Below are positions 49,652-62,489 of a DNA stretch of 64,000 nt, in pieces (position 1 is the stretch's first letter; each line of letters starts with the position of its first letter). Both the position numbers and the translations under genes were made by a program. Source of the DNA: Pterois miles (lineage: Eukaryota > Chordata > Actinopteri > Perciformes > Scorpaenidae); contig CAMQGK010000463.1 in NCBI GenBank assembly GCA_947000775.1, positions 3,660,501 to 3,724,500 of the forward strand, in the 5' to 3' direction. The notes under the pieces are model-generated. The model was not told the DNA's origin. It did not search any database and was given only the letters and a program-made list of their open reading frames with translations.

Positions 49652-52467
49652 CAAACCATAATGTTTTTTTTTTGTTGTTTTTTTTTACTAAAACCACGTT
49701 TGAAACTGTTTAAAAGTGTGACCGTAAATTGCACAAAAATATTTCCCTCAAAAACATAAATAAGGAGTTTAGTTGTATGGGAATGTAATTTTGTAGAAGA
49801 CAGTGATGTGGTGGGACATTACTTAGTATAGATTATCATGAATATTTATAAACACACCCATCACACACAAGCCCCGTTAAAGGTTTGTGTATCCTGGTGT
49901 ACTGCCTGAGTAAACCTTTGTAAACGTACCTTTTCTGGTGGAGGAATTCTTTCCCCACTACAGCGCCTGTACACATCCAGTTGTCAGTTCATTGGGTTGA
50001 GGAGGGTATAGTGTTTTTTCTTCCTCTAGAGAAGCAGCACAGGGCCCAGAGCAGAGAGCTGAGGCTTTGTAATCACTGTCCTGTCTCTGCCTCTGCATTT
50101 CTCAGTCTGTGTTTTCTGTTAGTATTGGAGCTGACAGGCTGTCAGTGGAAGAAGGGCTTTGAACCTGAGGGCTCCTCTCTCTACCGGAGGCTAATCGCTA
50201 CTTCAGAACAGAGGACTGCCCCTAAACAAACATTTACTGCTGTAAAGACAGGGTCGGCCCCTAACGATGTAGGTCAGCGGGGCTTTTTACAGCGAGCCCT
50301 TTATGGAGACGGATGCCAGAGATGGACAAATAGCAGGACATTAGCTGTCAGCAGCACCAGCAGGAGCCAGATCTGGCCGCACGTTAATAGCTGTTTGTTG
50401 GTGGAGAGGAAGAAGCTCATAAAAGAGGAGACTCTTATCTTCTGTGGACCCTGCGTGTTTGTGTCACAGCCAAGGCTGGCCACAATGAAACACAAGCAGA
50501 ACGGTCCCGGGCCAGAGATGGACTGCACTCCATCTGATAATTGCAGTGCATCCTGCTATCTACATGGACCACAGGGCTGAATGATAATACTACACAGCCA
50601 CAGGCATCTCTGCAGCGTACGCCACTGTACATGATTTGTCAACACAGTGTGCACATCTTTCCAGGAAAGTGTAATGTAATGCTAAGATTTTTTTTTCTGA
50701 CAGCGTAATCAGTTCATCCAACAAGGTTTTATTTGGTGACAGCGCTGAGGGTCTTTCTCTGCCTGAGGAGCTATACGCTCCCCCGGTCCACATGCTCACA
50801 CCTTTAACGACTTCTTAAATGTCACAGAATGTCAGACGGAGGGATAAAAGCAGAGGACCTCCTCCTGCTTGCCAGTGATCCTCGGTAGTTTTTTACTACG
50901 CTACAGCGCTGCTGGGCAGGACACACACGCTCCGGTGTGGCCCAGATTTCACCGGACGGACCGGTGACATGATTTAATGCACTTACTTCTGAGGAGCCAA
51001 GTGAGAAGAGCTCCTTGTCAGTGGAGGAGCTCTGATTGAGCACAGCACGCCCTTACAAATGTATCCTTTGTGCACGCTACTTAGAAGAAAAATCATCCAT
51101 CACATGTGGTTTCATACACTATAACACTTCAGATTATAAAGCATTCTCTGCAGCGGGCCGGCAAGCTGCCTCGCAAACACCACGATATATATTTTTTCTT
51201 GGTTTCAGAAAGATTTAAAATCAGTGTAAGTTGACTGTGTACTCCCTCCCTCGGGAGCGGACTACTGCTGTGATGAAATAAGCATCAACTCTGCTCAATT
51301 TTCCGTTGAGCTAACCAGGCAGCTCATCTCCATTAGTGTTAGTCTAACCAGCTCTGCTCTGGATCTCTTTAGCTGTGATCTCGCCAGAAGCCAGCTGGGT
51401 GTTGTGTGTGTGTGTGTGTCTGCACACACGCTTGTGTGATTTTGTGAGAGCTCAGTACTCTGAGCCCTACAGCTGTGAGAGATCTGAGTGTAAGGCCATG
51501 ATGGGGCTCCGTTAAGCTCAACAGCGTGAGCCTGTATCAATTACGCTGCAACAGCGATACGAACACAGCGTGCAGTCTTCAAAGACAAAGACTTATGACC
51601 GCCCAGCGTCTCCTCAGCTCCTCTGGCCACAGAGTCAGCTGGATAACCTTCAGACAACACACACTAACTAGAGAGGAGAACGACAGTGTGACAATGCATT
51701 TATTCTCTCAGTCAGAGAAACCTGCGTCCATATTTAGAGAGCAAAATCGCCCCACATTTATAGCTTGTAAGTAGTTTGTGAACCTGATTTTGTGCATTTT
51801 GCAATTAAATAATCCAACTAGAAAGAGAGGGATCCCTCGATATCCTGCCCTGTGACCTGCCTCACCTCCTGGTAGAAAACCTCTGTGGTCCAGCGCTCCT
51901 TTGAACGTCATATGGATCTAGTTTCCGGGCCGGAGACTAGTGGTATAGATGAGCTATAATCCATGTATCTCTACCTCCAACCTCCTCACTAATACCTTTG
52001 TACCTCCATATTCAATAACACTCCAAAGGCAAGCCGATGCCTTTGAGGACTCCACCAAAGTTTGAGAGCTCCTGAAGGCAAAACTGTCATGCATAATATG
52101 TGTGGTATTTTCCTCGACTCCTGGTTAAAGGAATGACTGCCACATCAGCCAGTCAGCTGTGGACTGTAGAGAGAGTATACGCCGTGGTAATGAATGAAGG
52201 TAAATGGCAGGGTATGAAGCACTTCCTATCGTAATTTCACACTTGTCAGCTCTTGTGAGGAAACTTCACCTTTACACAAGGATAGCAGAACAGGCCAGGC
52301 CACAGAAAACACCGAGGATATGTCTTGATGTTGTGGGATAAATTCTCTATGCAAAGAATTTCCCTTGCAAATATATGTGATCCTCAGTTGTACTAGACGA
52401 GAGAGCAGAATTTACAACCTGAAGTTTAAACAACAGGTTTAGTTGCCAGTCTTTTAATGGTGAACAC
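49652..52467. other. Mostly unique non-coding stretch
   Basis: About 49730-49830 ('aaatatttccctcaaaaacataaataaggagtttagttgtatggga') resembles another known fish repeat fragment. The 199-codon frame at 49981-50580 is the longest in the window but has no domain, repeat or splice pattern I recognise. The rest is unremarkable. Confidence 0.4.
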
Positions 52468-53175
52468 TAGGGCTGTCAGTCCATTAAAATATTTAATCAC
52501 AGTTAATCGTATGACTGTCCATGATTAATCGTGATTAATCGAAACTAATCACATGTTTGTCTATTTAAAATGCACCTTAAAGGGAGATTTGTCAAGTACT
52601 TAATACTCATCAACATGGGAGGTAAATATGCTGCTTTACGCAAATGTATGTCTATATTTATTATTGAAAATCAATTAACAACAAAAAAATGACAAATATT
52701 GTCCAGAAAGTACTGCATTTAACATAGACAATATGCTCAACTCATGACATGGTAAACTGCAGCCCAACAGGCAACAACAGCTGTCAGTGTGTCAGTGTCC
52801 TGACTTGACTATGACTTGCCCCAAACTGCATGTGATCATCATAAAGTGGGCATGTCTGTAAAGGGGAGAGTCGTGGGTATCCAGAGAACCCATTTACATT
52901 AACATATCTTGAGGTCAGAGGTCAAGGGACCCTTTTGAAAATCACCATGACAGTTTTTCCTCACAAACATAAAGCGTAATTTGGAGCATTATTTAACCTC
53001 CTTCATGACACATTATTATGGCTCGGACGGTACCAACTGATTCCTGAGGTTTTCTAGTTGCATAAGATACCGGTAGCTCCAGTTTCATTCTAGCAGCCTG
53101 CAGCCTCTGAAAGATCCATTGTGTTAATGTGTTAAAGAAATTAGTGGTGTGAACATGTTAACTTTGACAGCCCCA
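52468..53175 (+). mobile_element. Family A hAT-like element, copy A5 (longest complete copy)
   Basis: TAGGGCTGTCA at the left and TGACAGCCCCA at the right are inverted with one mismatch. Flanks are GTGAACAC (52460-52467) and GTATACAC (53176-53183), 6 of 8 identical. At 708 bp it is longer than A3 and A4 and keeps 'aatgacaaatattgtccag' and 'gcccaacaggcaacaacagctgtcag' sections. No transposase frame. It is the best reference copy in the window. Confidence 0.88.
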
Positions 53176-53183
53176 GTATACAC

Positions 53184-55536
53184 GGTATGCACTGATGAAT
53201 GAAAATGAATGAAAATATTCTAGTACTACTACAGTGAGTCTGCATTTTTTGTATAAGTGAAAATCTTTGTGTACATTTATGCAACAGTGTGAATGTGTTG
53301 GGGGACTTTTAACCAGGGGTCTATATGCAGTATATTACCTTGCTATGTAGAGAGGGGTGAAACAGGGTGAAGTATTCAAACGCATGTACACAGACGCCTC
53401 ACACAATGAGTCGGCTGGTATCTAATCAAATTATGAGGTGGAGACATTAAGTATAAACACATGAAAGTCATTCAAATTACTTCTTAATCTGCGTTTTTAC
53501 CGCCTTGATGGTATTCATCACGCAAGGATGTGAATTATTTTTCATTAATGATCCCGAAAAGCTGATAGGAGCCAGGAGCATACTGTACATCTGATTTCTC
53601 CAGCTTAATGTTAGCGTTTTGCAGAGACTGAACTCCAGTTTGCAGCAAAACAGACAAAAAAAATAAGAGTATTTGTCGACAGTTACCGATTTTGATTGTT
53701 AATTTATGGAAAAGGAACATCTGTGGAGTATAATTTACTGAGTAAAGAAAGAAGTTTATGCACTGTTTTATGTATTGTTGTATTGTTTAATATACCCACA
53801 TAAACATTTATCCTCAGCATAAATTTTAGCTGCAGTCTGTTCAGAACCTAACCTCATCTTTTAGATGTCCTATATTCAGAAACACAGAGTGCTTACTCAA
53901 AGCTTTGCATCAAATCTGGTGCCAAAGAGTTGGTTTCTGAGGATGCACATTACACATGTGAATCTTTCTCTGGTGGTGCAGCAGCATCAGTATAGCTCCT
54001 CTACAGTACAGTACTGTTCGCTTCCTACTGAAGCAAAGATAGCTTCAGGAACTGGACTCCAAATAGAAAAATCATGGACTCATCTATGTCACTACCCTAT
54101 ATTTATTTAAAATAAAAGCCTAACATAATACGAAAAGGATTTTTTTAAAATGAGGATAATGCTAAATGTGCACAAACATAAATAAAAAAGATAAATAGAG
54201 TCACCTTTACATTCATCTATTGAACCCTATGTAAGTTAGGGAGTGTGACGGTGGCACTGCGAGTGTGTTTGTGTGTGTGAGCGCGAGAGAGACGGAGGAG
54301 GGAAAAGGAAGGGGTGAATAGAGGGAGGATATGAGAGCCTTCTCGGGGGACCTTAAACAAACTGACTAAAGTGGTCCTGTTTTCTGATCAGGCACAGAGA
54401 GGAGAACACTTAGCACTGCTGGAGACACTCTAAACAGCCACTGAGGAATTAGCCTGTTACTGGGAAACTTCACAGCTCCTGCACTGGGCCGTGTCCCCGA
54501 CTAATACAGAAAATAGAACAGGCAATAAACAGCGACAAACAAAATGCAAGTATGCACACACACCCATCTATCCTCCAGCCACGCTCGCTCGCACACAGGT
54601 GCATAAGGACACGCCGTATGTGTGCCAATAAGCGCGGCGCTCACGATGGCTGTCTCACACCAGCGCAGATAAACACGAAAACACACACGGCACAACATAC
54701 CATATGCGCCGCGGCCTCTCTGAGGAAAAGCGGTAAGATAATGAATGGGCCCCTCACACACTCCAGAAAAGTGTCGCGGGTGACTCGAGACAAGGAAAAA
54801 TATGTTTCCACTGAGGAAAAACGATGACCTTATTCCTTCTCCGTGGTGTTCGTATATACAGTATTCTTTTAGCTGCATCGCCAGGTTTGGCCAAACAAAG
54901 ATGAGCTTAAATTTAGGCCCCATGATGTCAACACAAACACAGGATAGAAAGTTCATGTATAATTAGGTGTCCCCCCTTTTCTAAAGTTCATTTCAATTAG
55001 TCCCACCTCGGCCCCACTTTCAGGTCTCAGTGATTTGTCAATGCCTCAACTTTTATGTAGTGCAGCGTGGTCACAATGCAGCGTGGAAGTGTGTGTGTAT
55101 GTGTGTGTGTGTATTTGCATGCATGTTGCTGTTTATGTTTTGTGTGTGACCTCGACAAAAAAAGGGACTCCTGTGCCCTTGACATTTCCTTCTTGTTCTT
55201 TTGATGAATTGCAGGGGTTATTTACTGGTTCATAGGAGGGATTCACACATCCACGCTTTGTTCCCAAACACTCGCAAACATCCATAAAAATAACTGCTCT
55301 GGATCTTTCACCGTCACTCTTAATTGTTAAAGCAGAGACATATTTTCTGTGAGTTCATTTATTCCATCAACTAGTATAGTCAGAGATGCTAAATCTGCTC
55401 TAAACAGCATCACATTGTTTAATTACCTAACATATATAACAGTATAATTAATGTTTTTAGATTTTTTTTTTTAATTTATACAGTTTTATTACATCACTTA
55501 CTCTACATGTGTACCACTTTTAAAATAGACACTATA
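53184..55536. other. Unique non-coding stretch
   Basis: No gene or mobile element recognised. The minus-strand frame at 54501-54956 has no recognisable features. A GT-rich patch lies near 55088-55113. Confidence 0.45.
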
Positions 55537-56242
55537 TTAATTAATTTTGATTAATAACAAATTAATCACACATTTTTTATTCTTATATTGTGAATTTCTC
55601 CACTGTGGGACCAATAAAGGAATATCTTATCTTATCTTATCTTATTTGTTCAAAATGCACCTTAAAGGGAGATTTGTCAAGTACTTAACACTCTTATCAA
55701 GATAGGAGAGGACAAATATGCTGCTTTATGCAAATATATTTATTATTAGAAATTAATTGACACAAAAAATAATTGAAGATACTGTCCAGAAACCCTCACA
55801 GGTATTGGATTTAGCATAAAAAATATGCTCAAATCATAACACAGCAAACTCAAGCACAACAGCTGTCAGTGTGACTTGACTGTGACTTGCCCCAAACTAC
55901 ATGTGATTATCATAAAGTGGGCATGTCTGTAAAGGGGAGACTCGTGGGCACCTATAGAACACATTTACATTCACATATCTGGAGGTCAGAAGTCAAGGGA
56001 CCCCTATGAAAAAGGCCATGGCTGTTTTTTTGCGTAAGTTTGGAGCGTTATTATTGGCGACAAGCTACGATGACAATGTTACCGTTAATGGTTTCCTCAG
56101 GTTTTATTGATTCATATCATGCCAGTATCTTCAATCTAGCTTTAAGACTGAGCCAACAACCACCGGAAGATCAACGTTAATGTGTTAAAGAAATTGGTGG
56201 TATTAAAACAAATTGATTAACGCATTAACTTTGACAGGCCTA
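55537..56242 (+). mobile_element. Family A hAT-like element, copy A6, 5'-truncated, with nested LINE tail
   Basis: It ends TTTGACAGGCCTA like other A copies and carries the family interior ('caaaatgcaccttaaagggagatttgtcaag', 'gtgattatcataaagtgggcatgtctgtaaaggggagactcgtggg'). The left TIR is missing; similarity begins near 'ttaattttgattaat'. A LINE 3' end sits at 55586-55645, between the family's 'aatcaca' and 'ttcaaaatgcacc' lines. Confidence 0.82.
55586..55645 (+). mobile_element. LINE 3' tail with (CTTAT)n end, nested in A6
   Basis: 'attgtgaatttctccactgtgggaccaataaagg' followed by four repeats of a CTTAT-type unit is the short 3' end typical of fish L2/CR1-type LINEs. Only about 60 bp is present, so it is an extreme 5' truncation. 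Short T-rich matches on each side could be the target duplication. Confidence 0.75.
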
Positions 56243-58463
56243 ATATTAACATTTAGAAATAATCATGTCCAAAGCTGGTACGTCATGGTTTTGTTGAAAT
56301 CATTTAGATCATTTGTCTGACATTTTAAAAGACTAAAAGGACAACAATTGTTAACATGAAAGTAAAGCATATTAGCAGCTGAGTAATAGATAGTATGAAT
56401 ATTTTCACTCTGTTTTTACTTGTGAGCTTTGCGACTGACAATGAAGTTTTTGTTACTCTGATTCAACTACCTTTCAGACTTTAGGTAGCAAAGTAAAATC
56501 ATTTTTAATAAACTGTTAAATGTCTTTGCTCAGTATGAAGTCTTTCAGAAACGAGCAGACGTATCATTCAGATGTGCTATACATGTCCCTGTCTGTGTAT
56601 AGGTGGCCTATATGTCCTGTGTAGGATGCTGAAGGTGTACTATGTCTGCTCTGTCCATTCTGTGACACCCTCACATGAGCCGATCAATCAGCTGTAATGA
56701 AACCCATCAGGTCACCTTTGATATTTATCATTTTTTTTTGTGTGCGTAAAATGAAACGCCCCATGATGCTATGGAAGCTAAATTTAGATTACCTATATGC
56801 TAACATATCTCTACCCCTCCTCCCCTCAAAAAGAAACAGAAAAAAAGGTTTAGAAATTATGCTGAGATGCTTGTGTTCTTGTGACATGTAATATTAAAAG
56901 CCTGATCTCGGTCATTTGTCTTGTTCCTTCGTCTCCAGTCATCGTGTTCGTAGCAGTGTAAGTCTAAATTTTGTCCTTAAACGTGGGCACATTTCTTCAA
57001 GAGTAAACGCTCATAATCAGAAAGTTTTAAAGGTAAACATAACGTTGTTTTGTTGCTCATCAGCGGAAAAAAAAAGAGCAATCACCTGACTGTTGGACTT
57101 ATCTTTCTCAGCCCGCGGTGTGATTCTCTCTGTGAGTTTCTGTCGCTTGCAGAGGTTTGAGGTGCTTAGCATCTCTTGTTTGCACACAATCCGTCTGTGA
57201 TTATTGCCCGCTCCAGGCTTCATGCACAGTGATGCATCTTTTCACAAAGCAGCTTCATTTGCATAGATTTTGCCAAGAACCTCTCAAATCTTAAGGAGTG
57301 TGCTTAAAGACGAGTTAAAGACGAGCAATCACGGCGACAGATCGCCTTGTTTGTGTTAAAGGCAGCACGAGCCGAGTCGCACGCAGCGAAGTCAAAGACG
57401 GCACACAAAAACTTTTATCGATTTGTTTCGATGTGGATTTGCCAACAACAGTTAGGGCTTTTTGAATAGTCAGGCCAAACCTGTGTAGCTGCAATCAAGG
57501 TCCAACTATACGGTTCATTTTCTGCAGATGGCACACAAAAAGTCCTTATTCAAGCATTTGCAAAGAAATACGCTTTTCTTATGTGTTTGTTGATTTGTTT
57601 ATTTATTTCTTTATTTTGTTGTTGTCATTTTTTTTCTGCTGAACACAGCTGCTTGGGCCCCTCCATGCAGAAAGGCCCAATATGGCTCTGTCTGTAAATC
57701 GGAGTCCGGGGGCCACAAGACAGAAAACAGGGGAAAACCACCCGGCGAAATTTAGCGCACGATGGCTCCCAGCGGGCATCATTTGGGGACCGGAGAGGGC
57801 TTTTTTTTTCCTCCTTCTCTTTTTCCTTTTTCCTGCATGGTGAGCAGGTTGGAAAGCTCAACCCTAACATTGCTGCTGACACAACCACTCAGGGACGGCT
57901 GTAACAGCTCTCTTAGCATGGCACCTGTTATTGAGCCGTCAGAGAGAGAGAGAGAGAAAGAAACAGGGAACGGGGAGGAACAAGGAAAGGAGAAGGAGGT
58001 AGGTGTGCAAGCGGGGAAGAAGTGAAACTCAATTGTAATTTCAGGGCTGTCACAGTTCTGAGAGCCAGTAATTCTGCTGCCGTAACGGCGAGCCGACGTA
58101 CTTGAACGCCTCTCTGTGCTGAGACTGATCTCTTCCCTCATTGTCCAGACTACCTACATTTACGCATTCATCACCAGACAGAATAAACAAACTGATTATA
58201 ATTAGATTCACATCAGGCTACTTTGTAAACAGGCAGCACGGTATGTGTCTGCATGGTCACATTCCTGCTCCTTCTATTTCCTTGTTGTGTTTTAACACAT
58301 TTTCTTCCCACCGTCTCTGTTTTAATGCATCTGAAATGACTCCAATGATTCCAGTGTGCCCCTAGTTCATTTGTCTTTTCCCACTGAACGCAACTGGATT
58401 TTGGGATTCTGTTAAATTATTCATAATGAATAATCCTCAAACTGATAATGATTATAAACACTG
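56243..58463. other. Unique non-coding stretch
   Basis: T-runs near 56731-56739 and 57628-57637, and a GA-rich patch at 57942-58010 that explains the charged frame there. No gene is supported. Confidence 0.45.
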
Positions 58464-58720
58464 CGGGATGCACCGATACTGAATTGGATATCAGGCCGAT
58501 ACTGACTCAAACAGCTGGATCGGGTATTGTATTTGGTACATTTTGTTTTAGAAAGTTAGAAAAGTAATGTGTAAATGATCCCAGTCACTTCCACACGGTG
58601 AGGCAAACAGCTTATTAATTCAACACTGGTATCGGGTCGGTACTCAGTATCAGCCGATACCCAAAACCCAGGTATCACTATCGGTATCAGGACTGAAAAA
58701 GTCAGATCAGTGCATCCCTA
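58464..58720. mobile_element. MITE with GGGATGCACCGAT termini
   Basis: CGGGATGCACCGATAC at the left and CAGTGCATCCCTA at the right are inverted repeats. The interior repeats 'ggtatcgggtcggtact' and 'cagccgatacccaaaa' sequence, typical of a widespread non-autonomous DNA transposon of fish as I recall it. 257 bp. No clear duplication in the flanks. Confidence 0.75.
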
Positions 58721-59380
58721 GCTTCTTCAAGTCTCATGTCTTGCCAAGATGAAAGACCTGCAGTACGGTAAGAGAGGAGGTAATAATAGAAGAGCTAATG
58801 TTTTCAGCGTGGTGTTATTTCACTGTAATTTATTCTCTTTTTGAGAAGATACCCACAAAGGATGGAGATATTCAGAAGATACAAATACCGGTAGAAGTAA
58901 ATGCTAACTGACACGGGAGGAACAAAAGAAAGAAGCAAAAGCCACTGTGGTTTATTTCCTCTCTGAGCCAATCATCAGAGGCACACAGCTGTCCATTCAA
59001 GCAAAGCAGTGGCATTCCTCCGCAGAGCAATCAAAATGGATTAAACCAACCACGCTCCAGCTGCCGCCACGCAAATCAGATATGCCTGTGATGATGATAA
59101 TCAATCCATAATAAAATAACACAACATAAATCTGATAGTGTTGTTCCAACAGTTTTAATAACATAGATTTAAATATTGCCATGTGCACTGGAGTGATTTA
59201 TTGACGAAAAAGTGCTATCAAGCTTATATACACCCCCGTTTCTGGTGGCCCGCCAATAATACCATTAACTGCATTGTTCAAACTCATTATGTGATGAGAA
59301 ACACAATAATAATCGCAGGACTACAAACACACAATTTCTCCCATTGAGCTAATCACTTTTGCTAGTATTATTAGCCTCTC

Positions 59381-59422
<42 letters not shown>

Positions 59423-59788
59423 TGCTCTCTTGCTCACTTCATCATAAATCCTGGGAGAGGCTGGCATATAAATCCCTAGTCCTGAATTAGTATTGTAATT
59501 TCTGGTATCCATGCATGCTTTGCCAGCGCAGACCTCAGAGTTATTAATCTGGGGGGGACAGGTGCCATAGAAACAATATGCTGAGCGGTTGGCCTGGATA
59601 CGAGGCTGACCCCACCAGCGCCGCAGCCCTCAGCGCATTCAATTACAATTACAAGGAATGGACCGAAGCCCAGTTTTAGTGACCATAAAACATCTGAAAG
59701 CTGGAGGAATTTCATATGTTTCATCATTACAAGTTAAGTTTAAATATAGTTTTTTTTAATAGAACACATATATGTTGAAAAAAATCAC
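58721..59788. other. Unique non-coding stretch
   Basis: Contains the (TC)n at 59384-59419. About 58990-59220 is AT-rich unique DNA with homeodomain-type cores. No gene is supported. Confidence 0.4.
59384..59419. repeat. (TC)n microsatellite
   Basis: TC run of about 36 bases. The Arg/Glu frame on the minus strand is an artefact. Confidence 0.97.
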
Positions 59789-60581
59789 TTAAAGCTGCAA
59801 TAGGTTGAATTGGAGCAAATATGCTTTAAAAAGTTATTTTTATAAAACAGTCACTACATCCTGACAGTAGTGTAAAAGACAGGTAATCTGAAAAAAATCA
59901 TGTCTCCGTGTCCTCTGGTGCTCTTAAGGGCATTTGCAAGATTTCACAGACCAGAGGAAAACAACCAAACAGAACTGATCTGGAGTCTGTCGTCTCTGAG
60001 TAGCTGTCAATCATTCATAAACTCTGATCAAATGGTCAAACTAGGCAGCGCTGATTAAATATGAATCAATATTCTGTTACTGTAATGACTATTTCCCTCC
60101 TAAAATGTTTTCAGAAACATCTTGTAGTTTAGTGTTTAGCTATAAAATGAAAAAGTCTGTGACCCGGCAGCCATGTTGAGATCAGTTGAGGAAATACCAA
60201 ACACCGCCCACCAAACCAGCTAAACAGTAACTATAACATGTTTCTGAAAACATTTGAGGACAGAAATAGTCATTACAGTAACAGAATATTGATTCATATT
60301 TAATCAGCGCTGCCTCGTTTGACCATTTGATTGGAGTTTGTGAGTGACTGACAGCTGTCTCTGTTGAATGAACAGCCAATAGGAATGCTCTCTCTGAAAT
60401 GACCTGTGATTGGTCAAAGTCTCCCGTCACAGAGTAGATTATTTAAACCCTGAAAACAGAGCCATGAGGAGGTGCAGAAGTCTAGTTTTCTCTTAGAAAA
60501 CTTGAATTACAATATGCTGAAAGGTTATTATGGATTTTTTGCTCAGTGATGCCAAAAACATTCAGCCTACTGCAGGTTGAA
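59789..60581 (+). mobile_element. Family D repeat, copy D1, with large internal inverted repeat
   Basis: Begins TTAAAGCTGCAA and ends near 'ctactgcaggttgaa', a decayed inverted terminus. Lines such as 'acaggtaatctgaaaaaaatcatg', 'cctctggtgctc', 'gaggaaaacaacca', 'aaataccaaacaccgcccacc', 'gaaatgacctgtgattgg' and 'tgaaaacagagccatgaggaggtgcagaagtc' are shared with D2. The middle holds two arms of about 139 bp (60002-60141 and 60218-60356) in inverted orientation around a 76-bp spacer. Copy D2 lacks most of both arms. Confidence 0.82.
60002..60356. repeat. Inverted repeat inside D1 (two arms of about 139 bp)
   Basis: Both outer boundaries read AGCTGTCA and TGACAGCT. Inside, 'aatcaatattctgttactgtaatgactattt' is exactly mirrored by 'aaatagtcattacagtaacagaatattgatt'. 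The spacer at 60142-60217 contains 'cggcagccatgttgagatcagttgagg', which D2 also has. Confidence 0.92.
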
Positions 60582-61960
60582 CATAAACATAAAATAAAAG
60601 TTGTTGCCTCAGGGAGTCTGCGTTGTTTCTGGAGTCCTATAACGTGTGATATTGCGCGGTTTACCACCTCTCCGATAGAAAAGCTGTTATGCCGCACATA
60701 TGGCCCGCTGACAAACATGACAGATGAAACACTTTGTTTGCTTTTGTTTAAGCACCGGCTCCTCTCCTAATACAAGCCTTTTAAGTGATCAAAAAGGCCC
60801 GGCGATATTTGATGTTGTCTGCGCGGAGAGAGAGGGGGGAGGCAGAGGAAGTGTCATCCAGTGATATACAGCTCCAGTCCTCTGTCACACAGCGCAGTGT
60901 CTGCTGGGAAATAATCTGACATCTTGTGCTCGACACATCCCGGCGATGAGTACAGAAGGAGGCAGGGAGGAGGGGGGTGGAGGTAGAAGGGAAGGGAGTG
61001 ATGGGACAAAGAGGCGAGGGAGAAGAGAGAGGCTGAGGGAAGTGGGAGTGCAAGCGAGGAGAGTGGAAGGAGAGAGAGGACACAATCAATTCAGCGGCCC
61101 CGTCTCCATCATGTCATCGCCTGTCAGCATAGATTTAAGAATAAAGCTTTTGAGAGACCTTCCAGAGCTACAGGCTGATCGATGCTCTGGCAACGTTGTG
61201 ATGCCACTGACGCGCATAACACGGCCGCTCAAAACACAACCCCGCCGTGACCGCCGGGCCGACAACTACCACAGACCCCTGCTCTAAGTCAGTAATGGGA
61301 CACGGCACACTTTTCAAAGGCCACACTTCTGTCTTAAGCGTCGCCATCCACAAGGCTAGGTTAGTTATTAGCACTACGCCCATAACTTGAATATACCAGT
61401 GGCGATGGAAGACTGGAAGTGCATATGGGCAAGACCATTAGAGAAAACAGAGAGGCAAAGATGAAGATATAGTGACGGGGTGAATAAATCGAGTCATTAA
61501 GCATGTGTGTGTGGGAGCCAGGCTCCCATATGACGGTGCGGGGTGGCGGGATGCTTCTGCTGCCGTTCGTTCGCCGTAAACAGACAAACAGATTGGCTCG
61601 TTTGCTTCTCTCCTCTGGGCAGCTTTTGCCTCCTGCTTCCAGGGGAACGCTTAGGACTTTCCTCCCCTCTGCCTCCGAAGAGACTCCTGCCTGCGCTGTA
61701 ATTTCAATTTGTGGCATGGCTTCTTTTAATTAATCTACGCCGCTGTCAAGTGTCAAACTAATGCTGAAAGCAGATCTCGACCCAGTTAGTCTATAAGTGG
61801 CTGTGATTCCAGATTTAACTGATTTAATTAAAACATTCACAGATCAAAATATTCAAATTGAAAATGTTTCAGTCAAAGAATTGCATGTTTGTTTGCTGCT
61901 TGTTAATGTGTTCATTAAAGGAGCATGCAGCACTTTGCTGTAGCCTGTGAGATAGATGAG
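60582..61960. other. Unique non-coding stretch
   Basis: A purine-rich region at 60955-61080 gives charged frames on both strands. About 61190-61265 is locally richer in CpG than its surroundings. No gene is supported. Confidence 0.4.
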
Positions 61961-62012
61961 TAAACTAATCCCATAAAAACCTTTCAGCTTATTGTAATTC
62001 AAACATTCTGAG

Positions 62013-62489
62013 TTGGGATGTTAATAACCATTTAACCGTTAACCGACATTAAGCACTTTAACCGATTAACCAGTTAAAGGGTTAAAAGAAATATTAATAA
62101 TTAATTGAAAAGCTGAGAAAAACACAGAGGAGTGGCTCTTCACTTTAAGGAGAAAAGCTGGTCCACCTTAAGAGAGAGCCGGCGCAGACACAGGAAGTTG
62201 GCTCGGGACTTCCAGCTTGTTTCAACGGTCAGACAAACTAAACTAAATGTAAGGGGGAGACTTTTACTGGGAAAGTGGCTGCATGTCTGCAACACTACAC
62301 GCAGCATCGTGACTGCTAACGCTCCCGAACGGTGAACTGGAGACAGTGAACGCAGCACCGTGGCTGCTAATGCTCCCGAACGGTGACCTGGAGACAGTGA
62401 ACGCAGCACCGTGGCTGCTGTTGTGCTCATATACTGCAGCTGGCACATCGCACATCGGTTATGAATTTTTTTCAAAATTAGTAACCCTA
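62013..62489 (+). mobile_element. Family E hAT-like element nested in D2, with 8-bp duplication
   Basis: Starts TTGGGATGTTAAT and ends ATTAGTAACCCTA, imperfect inverted repeats. The flanks are ATTCTGAG (62005-62012) and GTTCTGAG (62490-62497), 7 of 8 identical. Removing the element and one duplication makes D2 read continuously through 'ttcaaac...agataact', as in D1. The left part is built of 'ttaaccgttaaccgacatt' and 'cgattaaccagttaa' lines. 477 bp with no transposase frame. Confidence 0.85.
62299..62420 (+). repeat. 51-bp tandem repeat, about 2.4 units, inside the E element
   Basis: Units begin ACGCAGCATCG (62299), ACGCAGCACCG (62350) and ACGCAGCACCG (62401). The first two share 'ctcccgaacggtga.ctggagacagtga' with few changes, and the third is cut after about 20 bases. 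It resembles neither a CRISPR array nor a satellite. Confidence 0.92.

Noticed and set aside
49981..50580. 199-codon open frame, longest in the window
   Set aside because: No domain, signal, repeat or splice context recognised. One frame of this length can arise by chance in 64 kb of six-frame sequence.
62299..62420. Short direct repeats considered as a CRISPR array
   Set aside because: Units are contiguous 51-mers without variable spacers, lie inside a transposon, and the genome is eukaryotic.
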